Made by a program: the position numbers and the translations under genes. A stretch of DNA of 50,454 nt. It comes from Clostridiales bacterium (GTDB taxonomy: Bacteria > Bacillota > Clostridia > Christensenellales > Borkfalkiaceae). The notes under the pieces were generated by a model. That model was not told the origin of the DNA and did no database searches. It saw only the letters and a program-made list of their open reading frames with translations. The stretch lies in NCBI GenBank assembly GCA_015055545.1, contig SVHY01000011.1, forward strand, positions 1 through 50,454, in the 5' to 3' direction. Positions 25,284 to 32,450 of this stretch are shown here, one piece after another (positions within the stretch are counted from its first letter, which is position 1; every line of letters starts with the position of its first letter).

Positions 25284-26663
25284 TTATATCTCCTTTATAT
25301 CAAACGATTTTCTAATCATATTTCTACCCGACTGAACCCCGTCTATCACGCCCGCCGCCGTCATTTGCATAATCAAATTCCCCAGCGCCGTACCCTCCGC
25401 AGGTCCCGTGATAATCCGCTTGCCCGTTTTTGCTTTCGTCAACTCGTTCAAAAGCTCGTTTTTACTACCGCCGCCGATAATATTCAGCGTTTCGTATTTC
25501 TCACCCGTTATGCGCTCCAAATCCGCAAGCGAATGCGCGTAATCAAGAGCAAGATTGTTGTAAATCACGTACGCCGTTTCGCCTACGCTAAGCGTTCTTC
25601 CCACCGTTTTATGAATTTCTTCCGTCATGTTTTCGGGTGCTAAAAACCGCGAATCGTTCACGTCGATTTCGTCGTCTACGGGGCTTTCTCGCGCCATGTC
25701 CGCAAGCGTTGCAAAATCATACCTGTTATCCAGCTCTTTTCGTACCTGCTGTATCATCCACAAGCCCATAATATTCTTTTGCAAACGGAACGAACCATGC
25801 AAGCCGCCCTCGTTGGAATATCCCGACTTTCGCGCCCGTTCGTCCGTGTGTGCGTAGTTTTGTTCCACGCCGAGCAGCGACCAAGTACCGCTGGATATAT
25901 ACGGCGTTTGCTTTTCGAGCGGCGCAGCCAAAACCGCGCTTGCCGTATCGTGCGTAGCAGGCAACACCACTTTCGCCTTATACCCCACTATCTTTGCAAT
26001 CTCGTCGGTAAATTCCCCCACTTCGCTCGTCGGTTGGGACAGGGACTGAAAGAGCGATTTTTTATACCCGAGCGCGGACAGGATTTCCTCGTCCCACGTA
26101 TGCGTAACGGCGTTGACCATACCCGTCGTCGTAGCGTTGGTGTATTCCTGCTTCTTCACGCCCGTCAAGCGGAAATGGAAATAATCGGGCAACATGAGCA
26201 TACTTTGCGCCTTGTCCATGCGCCCCGTCTGCAAATCGTCCAAAAGCTGATACACCGTATTAAAGCTCGCAAACTGTATACCCGTTTTTCCGTACAGCTT
26301 CTCAAAAGGTACGCACGCGTGCACGCGCGGAATCGTTTGTTCCGTGCGCCCGTCGCGATAAGCGTACACGCCGTCGATCGGGTGGTCGTTTTCGTCCAAC
26401 AACGCATAGTCCACGCCCCACGTATCAATCCCCACGCTATAAGGAATTTTCCCTATCTCTTTCGCACGTTTCAAACCGTTCAAAATCTCTGCAAACAGCC
26501 GCTCGTGCTCCCACCCCAAACACGTTCTGCCGTTGACGGTTTTATAAATCGCGCCGTTTTGAAAACGGTAAATTTCTTCCGTGTACAGCTTTTCGCCGTC
26601 CGTGTGACACAAAATATGCCGCCCCGACGACGCGCCTATATCAATCGCCAAAAAATATTGCAT
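25284..26663 (-). CDS. rhaB: Rhamnulokinase
   Basis: This 459-residue FGGY-family kinase phosphorylates L-rhamnulose at O1. The N-terminal ATP-binding segment FLAIDIGASSGRHILCH and the catalytic-region motif SVGIDTWGVDYALLD are typical of RhaB. The C-terminal part has LNIIGGGSKNELLNELTKAKTGKRIITGPAEGTALGN, the second ATP-binding lobe. It is the first gene of the operon, with its own promoter and GGAG site, and is divergent from a DeoR-type regulator. Confidence 0.95.
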   Translation of the reverse strand: MQYFLAIDIGASSGRHILCHTDGEKLYTEEIYRFQNGAIYKTVNGRTCLGWEHERLFAEILNGLKRAKEIGKIPYSVGIDTWGVDYALLDENDHPIDGVYAYRDGRTEQTIPRVHACVPFEKLYGKTGIQFASFNTVYQLLDDLQTGRMDKAQSMLMLPDYFHFRLTGVKKQEYTNATTTGMVNAVTHTWDEEILSALGYKKSLFQSLSQPTSEVGEFTDEIAKIVGYKAKVVLPATHDTASAVLAAPLEKQTPYISSGTWSLLGVEQNYAHTDERARKSGYSNEGGLHGSFRLQKNIMGLWMIQQVRKELDNRYDFATLADMARESPVDDEIDVNDSRFLAPENMTEEIHKTVGRTLSVGETAYVIYNNLALDYAHSLADLERITGEKYETLNIIGGGSKNELLNELTKAKTGKRIITGPAEGTALGNLIMQMTAAGVIDGVQSGRNMIRKSFDIKEI

Positions 26664-26688
26664 ACCCTTTTTTCTCCTGTTCCCGTTT

Positions 26689-26717
26689 ATTATATCATAT
26701 CCGCACGATTTTGTCTA
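26689..26717 (-). promoter_or_regulatory. Promoter for rhaBAD
   Basis: Minus strand: TAGACA (26712-26717), 17-bp spacer, TATAAT (26689-26694). The start is predicted near 26682, 19 nt before rhaB. Confidence 0.75.
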
Positions 26718-26732
26718 TATGTGCTTGAACAG

Positions 26733-26761
26733 TTGACAAAAAAACTTTTTTATGATAGAAT
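26733..26761 (+). promoter_or_regulatory. Promoter for the DeoR regulator
   Basis: Plus strand: TTGACA (26733-26738), 17-bp spacer, TAGAAT (26756-26761). It lies back to back with the rhaBAD promoter. The resulting leader is about 210 nt long and includes the inverted-repeat element at 26797-26968. Confidence 0.75.
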
Positions 26762-26796
26762 ATGCGCATAAACGCGCAAAACCGCGCAAAAAAAGG

Positions 26797-26968
26797 TAGC
26801 CTGACAAGAATTGAACCAAAATCATATCTTACGAGATTCTATCGCTACGCTCCAGAATGACAAAACGGGAAGTTGCGATAGAAAAACGGACGGAAACTTG
26901 TAAGTCTCCGCTGCGGGGCGTTCCCCGCCCGTTAAAACCTTGTTGTGATTCAACTCTTGTCAGGCTAG
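26797..26968. mobile_element. MITE-like 172-bp element with 25-bp inverted ends
   Basis: The left end begins TAGCCTGACAAGA and the right end closes TCTTGTCAGGCTA; over 25 bp they match as inverted repeats at 22 positions. Both ends carry a terminal TA, as expected for a TA target duplication of Tc1/IS630-type transposition, but that is an inference. There is no transposase frame. The interior holds copy 2 of the 47-bp repeat and a GCGGGG-cgtt-CCCCGC hairpin. It sits between the DeoR promoter and its ribosome site. Confidence 0.65.
26875..26920 (+). repeat. Dispersed 47-bp repeat, copy 2 (inside the inverted-repeat element)
   Basis: It starts GCGATAGAAAAACGGACGG and ends GCTGCGGGGCG. It is one base shorter than copies 1 and 3 and lies inside the element at 26797-26968, so the element may have carried or captured it. 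Confidence 0.75.
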
Positions 26969-26977
26969 GAAACAGGT

Positions 26978-27712
26978 ATGGTAAACGAACGACAAGACAC
27001 TATTATGGAAATTTTAAAGGAAACGCGAACGGCGAACGTAAAAACGCTCGCAAAAACGCTGTTCGTCAGCGAAGCGACGGTTCGGCGCGATTTAGCGGAA
27101 ATGAAGACTTTGGGGCTGATCAAGCGCAGTCACGGCGGCGCGATATTGCCCGACAACGCCGAAGAAGTGTCTATATTCGTGCGCATGAACGAAAACGCGC
27201 GTGAAAAAGAAAAAGCGGCGACGAACGCCGTGTTGAAATTACCCGATTTTCAATCGGTATTTATCGACAGTTCTTCTTCCGCCCTCGCTCTTGCCCAACG
27301 TGTGGATTTGCGGTTTAAAACGGTGGTTACCAACAACCTGCAAACGGCGATTTTGCTTTCCAAGCAACGGGATATCAATCTCATTTTGCTCGGCGGCAAC
27401 GTGCAATATAACACCGTTTCCGCAACGGGAGCTTGGACGGCGCGACAGCTTGGCGATTTTTCATTCGATTTAATGATTGCATCCTGCGCCGCGGTAAAAG
27501 GCGTAGACGTTTTGGAACGCTCTATCGAGCAAAAAGAGATTAAACTCGCGGCGTTTACACGCAGTAAAAAGCGGGTACTCATTATCGACCACACGAAATT
27601 CTCCGCGCAAGGCACGTATCGGCTCGCCACGCTTAGCGATTACGATTTAATCGCCACCGACGCACCCCCGCCTAAGGAATTGCAATCTCTCGGCTTACCC
27701 TTTGCGTTTTAA
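26978..27712 (+). CDS. DeoR-family transcriptional regulator, probable rhamnose regulator
   Basis: The 244-residue regulator has an N-terminal DeoR helix-turn-helix (about 5-60: NVKTLAKTLFVSEATVRRDLAEMKTLGLIKRSHGGA) and a C-terminal sugar-phosphate sensor domain (VFIDSSSSALALA, VTNNLQTAI, LLGGNV, KRVLIIDHTKF). Divergent placement from rhaBAD suggests that it represses those genes and responds to a phosphorylated rhamnose intermediate. This replaces the AraC-type RhaS/RhaR control known from enterobacteria. The ATG follows GGAAACAGGT. Its leader contains the 172-bp element described separately. Confidence 0.92.
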   Translation: MVNERQDTIMEILKETRTANVKTLAKTLFVSEATVRRDLAEMKTLGLIKRSHGGAILPDNAEEVSIFVRMNENAREKEKAATNAVLKLPDFQSVFIDSSSSALALAQRVDLRFKTVVTNNLQTAILLSKQRDINLILLGGNVQYNTVSATGAWTARQLGDFSFDLMIASCAAVKGVDVLERSIEQKEIKLAAFTRSKKRVLIIDHTKFSAQGTYRLATLSDYDLIATDAPPPKELQSLGLPFAF

Positions 27713-27719
27713 GCGGGTA

Positions 27720-27766
27720 CGCCCCGCAGCGAAACTTCTACAAGTGTCCGTCCGTTTTTCTATCGC
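27720..27766 (-). repeat. Dispersed 47-bp repeat, copy 3
   Basis: On the minus strand it reads GCGATAGAAAAACGGACGG ... GGGGCG. It begins 7 nt after the DeoR stop codon, exactly as copy 1 follows the pseudouridine synthase stop, in the same orientation relative to the gene. Confidence 0.8.
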
Positions 27767-27812
27767 ATATCCCTTTCGGATATATCACAAATTTGCCGTT
27801 AGGCAATCATAA
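27767..27812. repeat. Two-unit variable-stem hairpin array
   Basis: ATATCC-ctttc-GGATAT, linker ATCACAA, then TTGCC-gtta-GGCAA, linker TCATAAC. The linkers match those of the array at 22990-23195, so these form one subfamily. Confidence 0.65.
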
Positions 27813-27815
27813 CTG

Positions 27816-27844
27816 AAAAATCCTGCCGAAACGGCAGGATTTTT
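27816..27844. terminator. Bidirectional terminator between DeoR gene and ABC transporter
   Basis: A perfect inverted repeat with 13-bp arms, AAAAATCCTGCCG and CGGCAGGATTTTT, around a 3-nt loop. It lies between two genes that converge on it. Confidence 0.92.
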
Positions 27845-27845
27845 C

Positions 27846-30689
27846 TTACGCTCTGCGGATTAAGTCCACGGGTTTTTTCTTGGAGATTTTGAAGATGGGC
27901 AATGCCGACGATAAGAACGCCGTCAATAGGCTCACGCCCGAAATAATCAATATTTGCCTTACGCCAAACAGCGCAAAGGCGACGAATATGTTCATCGTGT
28001 TCATGATATACGAATTGACGAGCATACAACCCACCGCCGAAAGCGCGCACGCAAGTACGCCGTTAATGAGCGCAATTATTAAACTCTCGCTCAGGAAAAT
28101 GCGCAAAATGTCCTTGCCGCCTGCGCCCAGCCCGCGCAACACGCCTACGCTACGGCGTTTGCTGGAAATGCTCGTACTGATATAATTATAGAGCATAAAG
28201 ATAGAGAACACGGCAAGAGCCAGCGCGGCGTACAGGAACAAATCCGCGGCTTGGCGAATCATCGTTTCGTTTTCGCTGATCAGTGCAAGAACGGAATTGT
28301 TATACCAATTCAGAGCAAAACCGCTTTCGCGCGTCAAATATTTCACGATGACGTCCGCACCCTTTTTCACGCTTTCTTGGGAGAAAAGGATTTTACTGTA
28401 ATCGCCCTGTTTTTCGTAGACGTTATACGTTTGCATGAACGACTTGCCGACCATGAGTTTATACCGCGCCGCCGTGGAATAGCTGTTGTTATCCACGCCG
28501 AAATATACCCCGACAATCTTCCAATCCTTGACGATTTTCTCGTCCGTTTCCGTAGAACGGCTTTGCACGGTTGCCGGCACGAACCCGTCTTGTATACGCA
28601 AATTCAACAACGTAGAAAGCATAGCAAACGTCGCGCGGTTTTCTTGCGCGCTACCGTTTTGTAGACTGCGGATCATATCTTTCGCAGCGTTTTTCGTTTG
28701 CGAATCGGGCAAGAGCGAAATTTGATTGCTGAATATATTTTCCAAATTGAGATAATGCACCAAAATCTCGTCGTCGGCAAGTTGCACAGAGCCGTCTTGC
28801 TCGTATTTACCGTCAAAGAGCAGGATATTTTCTTGGGTATACTGCTCGGCGTTATACATATAATCGACCGTTTGTTTTTTCACGGACGAATCCCCGATTG
28901 TAATCGACCAATCTGCGTTACCGCCGTAATAAATATCCGCGGATTCTTGCAGTTTGTTGTATTCGTACATAAACCCTTTGCCGACGAACAGGCATTTCTG
29001 CGCGCCGGAATCGATAAAGGACGTGTAATCGCCAAGCAACGCCGTCGTATTCACGTTCGAGGGCGTGGAATCTAAAATCGTATCGTATTTTTCGGGGATT
29101 TCACCGCAATCGATAATACCCACAATCGTATACGTTTCCTGCCCTATCGTGATTTGCGAGAGCAACAAATCGTCGTACGTTTGAATCGTTTTCCCGTTGA
29201 GCGGTTCGCCGTTCAAATAGAAGATAATGGAATCGGCGAGATAGGACGAAATCGCGACGTTGTACAGCGTAGCTTTATCCAAATTCCCGTTTTCATACGC
29301 AAGCCTTGGATATTCGCCCTTGATAAGTTTATAATCAAAGTCTTTAAACGTCTTACCGTCCATTTCCGTATCCGCGTCAAATTCGATAAACCCGTTGACG
29401 GAATTTGCGTAATATTTCCTGCCCACGACCACTTTAGACGACGTAAGCTCGGTGATTTGCTGCGTATGCGCGACGTTCCCCGAAGTATTATCGCGAAAAT
29501 CGAAAATACCTTTCACCGCGCCCCCCGTTTCGCTTTCCAAAGCGTCCAAAGCCGCCTTAGAAACTTTCACGGCGTACGTATCGTTTGCCGTGTAGTCAAC
29601 GATATATTCGGCGTCAACGGCAAGCGTAGCCGACGATTCGCGCAAGTGGTGCTTTAAAATCTTTTCCGTATTAAAATTCGCAATCGTGTCAAACAACCCG
29701 AACACCGCAAACGCAAGCGCGGAAATGAGAATGGTGATAAACAACCGTATCGGCTTGACCGCAAGCGATTTTACGCCAAGCTGCGCCGAACTTCTGAATT
29801 TCATCTTGCTCTTTTTCAACGCAACGGGTTCTTCGCGCTCGATTGCCACTTCCCCCGTCTTCTGCTTGTCGCGGAAAGAAAGCTTTTCGATAATCTCAAT
29901 CTTCTTGCGTTCTTTGACGGCTTTGGCAAGCGCGTTCTTTTCGTTTTCCGAAAGCTCCGCTCCGTCGCGAACGATGAGCGCGTTTTCCCGTTCGCTGACG
30001 TTTTCCGTTAAATCCGTTTCCGTGAACGTGATATCCTCTACCACCTGCCCGTCAATAAGGTGGATAATTCTATCCGCGTACTTTTGCGCGAACTCTTCAT
30101 CGTGCGAAACGACGATTACCAGTTTATCCTTGGACAGCTTTTTGAGCATATCCAAAACTTGCGTACCCGTCGCGCTGTCCAGCGCGCCCGTCGGCTCGTC
30201 CGCCATAATGATACGCGGCTTCTTCAAAAGCGCGCGTGCAATCGCTACGCGTTGGCGTTGCCCGCCCGAAAGCTCGGAGGGCTTTCTGTCTTTCAAGTCC
30301 TGAATTTCCATCTCTTTTAAGAGCCGTGAAAATTCTTCCTCGTCTACTTCTCCGCCCTGCAATTCCATAGCGATTTTGATATTGTATTCCACCGTGAACT
30401 CGGATAAGAGATTGTATTCTTGGAACACGAACCCGATAAACGTGTTTCGATAGCTGTCGTATTCTTTTGCCGTGAACGTGGAAAATTCCTTGTCCTGTAC
30501 GTAAATCTCGCCACCGTCAATACCGTCTAAACCGCCGATTACGTTGAGTAGAGTCGTTTTCCCGCTCCCGCTCTTGCCTGAAATGAACACCAAACCGCGC
30601 GAAGGGAAAGTAAGCGAAACGCCGTCAAGCGCGTTCACTTCCCCTGCTTTCGTGTTATATTTTTTTACTACGTTTTTCAGCTCTAACAT
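27846..30689 (-). CDS. MacB/LolD-type ABC transporter, ATPase and permease fused
   Basis: The 947-residue protein begins with an ABC ATPase: Walker A GKSGSGKTT (38-46), Q-loop Q90, signature LSGGQR (140-145), Walker B IIMADEP (160-166) and H-loop VVSHD. A charged linker leads to a first membrane helix (about 325-350), a large extracellular region of around 450 residues, and three C-terminal helices ending in FKISKKKPVDLIRRA, the FtsX-type permease layout. Such proteins export peptides or lipoproteins or act in antimicrobial peptide defence. The start at 30687-30689 has AAGGG ahead. It has its own promoter. The substrate is unknown; no two-component genes flank it. Confidence 0.92.
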   Translation of the reverse strand: MLELKNVVKKYNTKAGEVNALDGVSLTFPSRGLVFISGKSGSGKTTLLNVIGGLDGIDGGEIYVQDKEFSTFTAKEYDSYRNTFIGFVFQEYNLLSEFTVEYNIKIAMELQGGEVDEEEFSRLLKEMEIQDLKDRKPSELSGGQRQRVAIARALLKKPRIIMADEPTGALDSATGTQVLDMLKKLSKDKLVIVVSHDEEFAQKYADRIIHLIDGQVVEDITFTETDLTENVSERENALIVRDGAELSENEKNALAKAVKERKKIEIIEKLSFRDKQKTGEVAIEREEPVALKKSKMKFRSSAQLGVKSLAVKPIRLFITILISALAFAVFGLFDTIANFNTEKILKHHLRESSATLAVDAEYIVDYTANDTYAVKVSKAALDALESETGGAVKGIFDFRDNTSGNVAHTQQITELTSSKVVVGRKYYANSVNGFIEFDADTEMDGKTFKDFDYKLIKGEYPRLAYENGNLDKATLYNVAISSYLADSIIFYLNGEPLNGKTIQTYDDLLLSQITIGQETYTIVGIIDCGEIPEKYDTILDSTPSNVNTTALLGDYTSFIDSGAQKCLFVGKGFMYEYNKLQESADIYYGGNADWSITIGDSSVKKQTVDYMYNAEQYTQENILLFDGKYEQDGSVQLADDEILVHYLNLENIFSNQISLLPDSQTKNAAKDMIRSLQNGSAQENRATFAMLSTLLNLRIQDGFVPATVQSRSTETDEKIVKDWKIVGVYFGVDNNSYSTAARYKLMVGKSFMQTYNVYEKQGDYSKILFSQESVKKGADVIVKYLTRESGFALNWYNNSVLALISENETMIRQAADLFLYAALALAVFSIFMLYNYISTSISSKRRSVGVLRGLGAGGKDILRIFLSESLIIALINGVLACALSAVGCMLVNSYIMNTMNIFVAFALFGVRQILIISGVSLLTAFLSSALPIFKISKKKPVDLIRRA

Positions 30690-30725
30690 ATATTTACCCT
30701 TGTATGAAACGATATACCGAAAATC

Positions 30726-30755
30726 AGTATACCAAAAATTCCCGCCGCATGTCAA
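30726..30755 (-). promoter_or_regulatory. Promoter for the fused ABC transporter
   Basis: Minus strand: TTGACA (30750-30755), 18-bp spacer, TATACT (30726-30731). The start is predicted near 30719, 30 nt before the ATG. Confidence 0.75.
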
Positions 30756-30793
30756 GAAAAAAGCGAATAAACGACAGAAGTTTTATAAAATTC

Positions 30794-30821
30794 GAGCCTT
30801 GGAATTTCCGTTCCAAAGCTC
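30794..30821 (-). terminator. Probable terminator after the 235-residue lipoprotein gene
   Basis: Imperfect stem GAGCTTTGGAA ... TTCCAAGGCTC on the minus strand, followed by GAATTTTAT. The U-run is short, so efficiency is uncertain. Confidence 0.5.
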
Positions 30822-30829
30822 TGTGTTTT

Positions 30830-31537
30830 TTACGCGTCGTTTCCTTTTATTACGTACTTTTGTGCGCCATAAGCCAAATAATTGAATTGCATACCTCTAA
30901 ATTCCGTTTCTTCGTCAATGCTATACGGCTCAAAAAAAGCAAAGTAAATTTCATATTGTTGCTTTGTCCTTTGCAGACAAAGCACGCGTATCTCCCCGTC
31001 GATTTCTACTGCGTAACTATACGAACCGAAATATTTCTTATATTCTCCATACCCTTGTATCGTCCACGGGTCTTCTCCCGTATACAGCGAAAGTACGTAA
31101 TACTCGTCGTTTAATATATATCCAAGAACAAATCCCTTATCCGATACGACGTTCGTTCCCCAAACGGACGGTCTTTCAATCGCACAATCCATCGTTATAG
31201 TGATAAGGAAAAATTCGGGGTCGCCGTCGTAAAAGGCGTACACCGTTTCCACGTCGATAGACACTACGTTCCCTATGGTAATCGCCATACCAAGCTCCGC
31301 GTCAATATCTTTCCACGCCCCGCTCTCCGTAATTTTCGTCAAACGTTCAATATGCTCTTCTTCCGTATACGCCGATTGATAATCAGGGTATTCGGGGTAA
31401 TCACTTGGGTCGGCTTTTCCATACGGATCTTCTTTGCTCCCTATCGTCGCAACAAATAGATCCATAATCAGCGTACAGCCTGAAAAGGAAAACAAACTAC
31501 ATACAAGAATCAAAGACGCAATTATTTTTTTTATCAT
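30830..31537 (-). CDS. Uncharacterised 235-residue lipoprotein
   Basis: I recognise no family. The N-terminus is a lipoprotein signal (MIKKIIASLILVCSLFSFSGC) with lipidation cysteine C21, so the protein is probably anchored outside the cell membrane. A proline- and tyrosine-rich stretch (DPSDYPEYPDYQSAYTEEEH) follows. The rest looks like beta-rich sequence with alternating aromatic residues and ends in YGAQKYVIKGNDA. It follows the 225-residue lipoprotein gene by 40 nt and may be cotranscribed with it. A likely terminator lies downstream. Confidence 0.75.
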   Translation of the reverse strand: MIKKIIASLILVCSLFSFSGCTLIMDLFVATIGSKEDPYGKADPSDYPEYPDYQSAYTEEEHIERLTKITESGAWKDIDAELGMAITIGNVVSIDVETVYAFYDGDPEFFLITITMDCAIERPSVWGTNVVSDKGFVLGYILNDEYYVLSLYTGEDPWTIQGYGEYKKYFGSYSYAVEIDGEIRVLCLQRTKQQYEIYFAFFEPYSIDEETEFRGMQFNYLAYGAQKYVIKGNDA

Positions 31538-31577
31538 TCTTAAATCCCCTTATCCCCCGTCTACCGAACATTCAGCT

Positions 31578-32255
31578 TTACGCACCTGCTTTTTTGATAA
31601 GCTCCAAATCGGAGAGATATACGTTCATCGTCGAATCGAGTATTTCGTGCCCGTTGGAAAAATATCCTGCGAAAATATACGCCGTTTGATTGTCGCCCGA
31701 CGTTTCTTCCGTGTTCATGCACGCGATTAAATCGCTTAAATAAATTTCGTATTCCGACCAAACCTTTTTGTGGACTTGGTTATTATTCCAACCCGAATTG
31801 AACGTTTCCACAAACGAGAGTAAATGCGCCGCGCCGTTTTGATAGATAATGTCAACGCCTTGCACCGTTTCAAAATATACGTGGAATTTTGCGCTCTTGT
31901 ATTCGCTTTTCAGCTCTTCTAGCTCCGACGTAGTGTAGCTGAGCTGTAAATACAACTTATCATAACTACCCTTTCGATAGCTTGCGGAATGATAGGCAAT
32001 CTTCGTTGCGCCCGTACAATTCTCTTTGGGAATCCCGGGCAAATCCGATTTCTCCACGTACGCGCCGTACGTCTTTTCGCCCGTCGTCGCATCCACATTA
32101 TAAAGCCGATTGCCCGTGCTTTCGCTCGCATCGTATGCGTACGCGGTTTGACTATCGGCATTATTATTATCGTTATCGCTGGGCGCACCGCCCAAATCAC
32201 AGCCCGTAAACGCACAAGCCAAAAGCAACGATAACGCCATTATCGCTTTTTTCAT
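31578..32255 (-). CDS. Uncharacterised 225-residue lipoprotein sharing a module with the 528-residue protein
   Basis: The lipoprotein signal MKKAIMALSLLLACAFTGC places lipidation at C19, followed by a flexible Asp/Asn-rich linker. The rest (about 75-225) resembles the last 130 residues of the 528-residue protein upstream: a KFHVYFE-like strand, a glycine-rich loop, W-[FS]-E-[WY]-x-I, LI-x-x-x-N, Q-x-A with F-x-G, then VYLSDLELIKK against LYVGDCVFVK. I read this as one shared beta-sandwich module, possibly ligand- or carbohydrate-binding; function is not established. It begins a lipoprotein pair with the 235-residue protein. Confidence 0.75.
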   Translation of the reverse strand: MKKAIMALSLLLACAFTGCDLGGAPSDNDNNNADSQTAYAYDASESTGNRLYNVDATTGEKTYGAYVEKSDLPGIPKENCTGATKIAYHSASYRKGSYDKLYLQLSYTTSELEELKSEYKSAKFHVYFETVQGVDIIYQNGAAHLLSFVETFNSGWNNNQVHKKVWSEYEIYLSDLIACMNTEETSGDNQTAYIFAGYFSNGHEILDSTMNVYLSDLELIKKAGA

Positions 32256-32307
32256 AGTGTTATTTCTCCTTATACGGGGATCTCTTACAAACTACGTTTG
32301 CATTATG

Positions 32308-32400
32308 GTAATATCCCCAATCATTATGCATTTTGCATTAACGAAACGCAGCGCGTTTCATTTTTAGCAAGCGGCAAGCCGTAAACGGCTTGCCGCCCAC
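32308..32400. repeat. Variable-stem hairpins in the gap before the 225-residue lipoprotein gene
   Basis: CAAAC-tac-GTTTG, TGCA-tt-TTGCA, GAAACGC-agc-GCGTTTC and a longer stem GCGGCAAGCC ... GGCTTGCCGC are seen. The arms GAAACGC/GCGTTTC recur from the array at 5115-5236. The longest stem, 50 nt after the 528-residue gene, could double as its terminator although no clean T run follows. Confidence 0.55.
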
Positions 32401-32450
32401 TCGTTTTGGCGAAAAACTCGCCTGTTTTTGTTTGTCGTTTGTCTTTTAAC

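Noticed and set aside
25779-26771. 330-codon plus-strand reading frame
   Set aside because: It is antisense to rhaB, a clear rhamnulokinase; composition is Arg-rich and no family pattern is seen.
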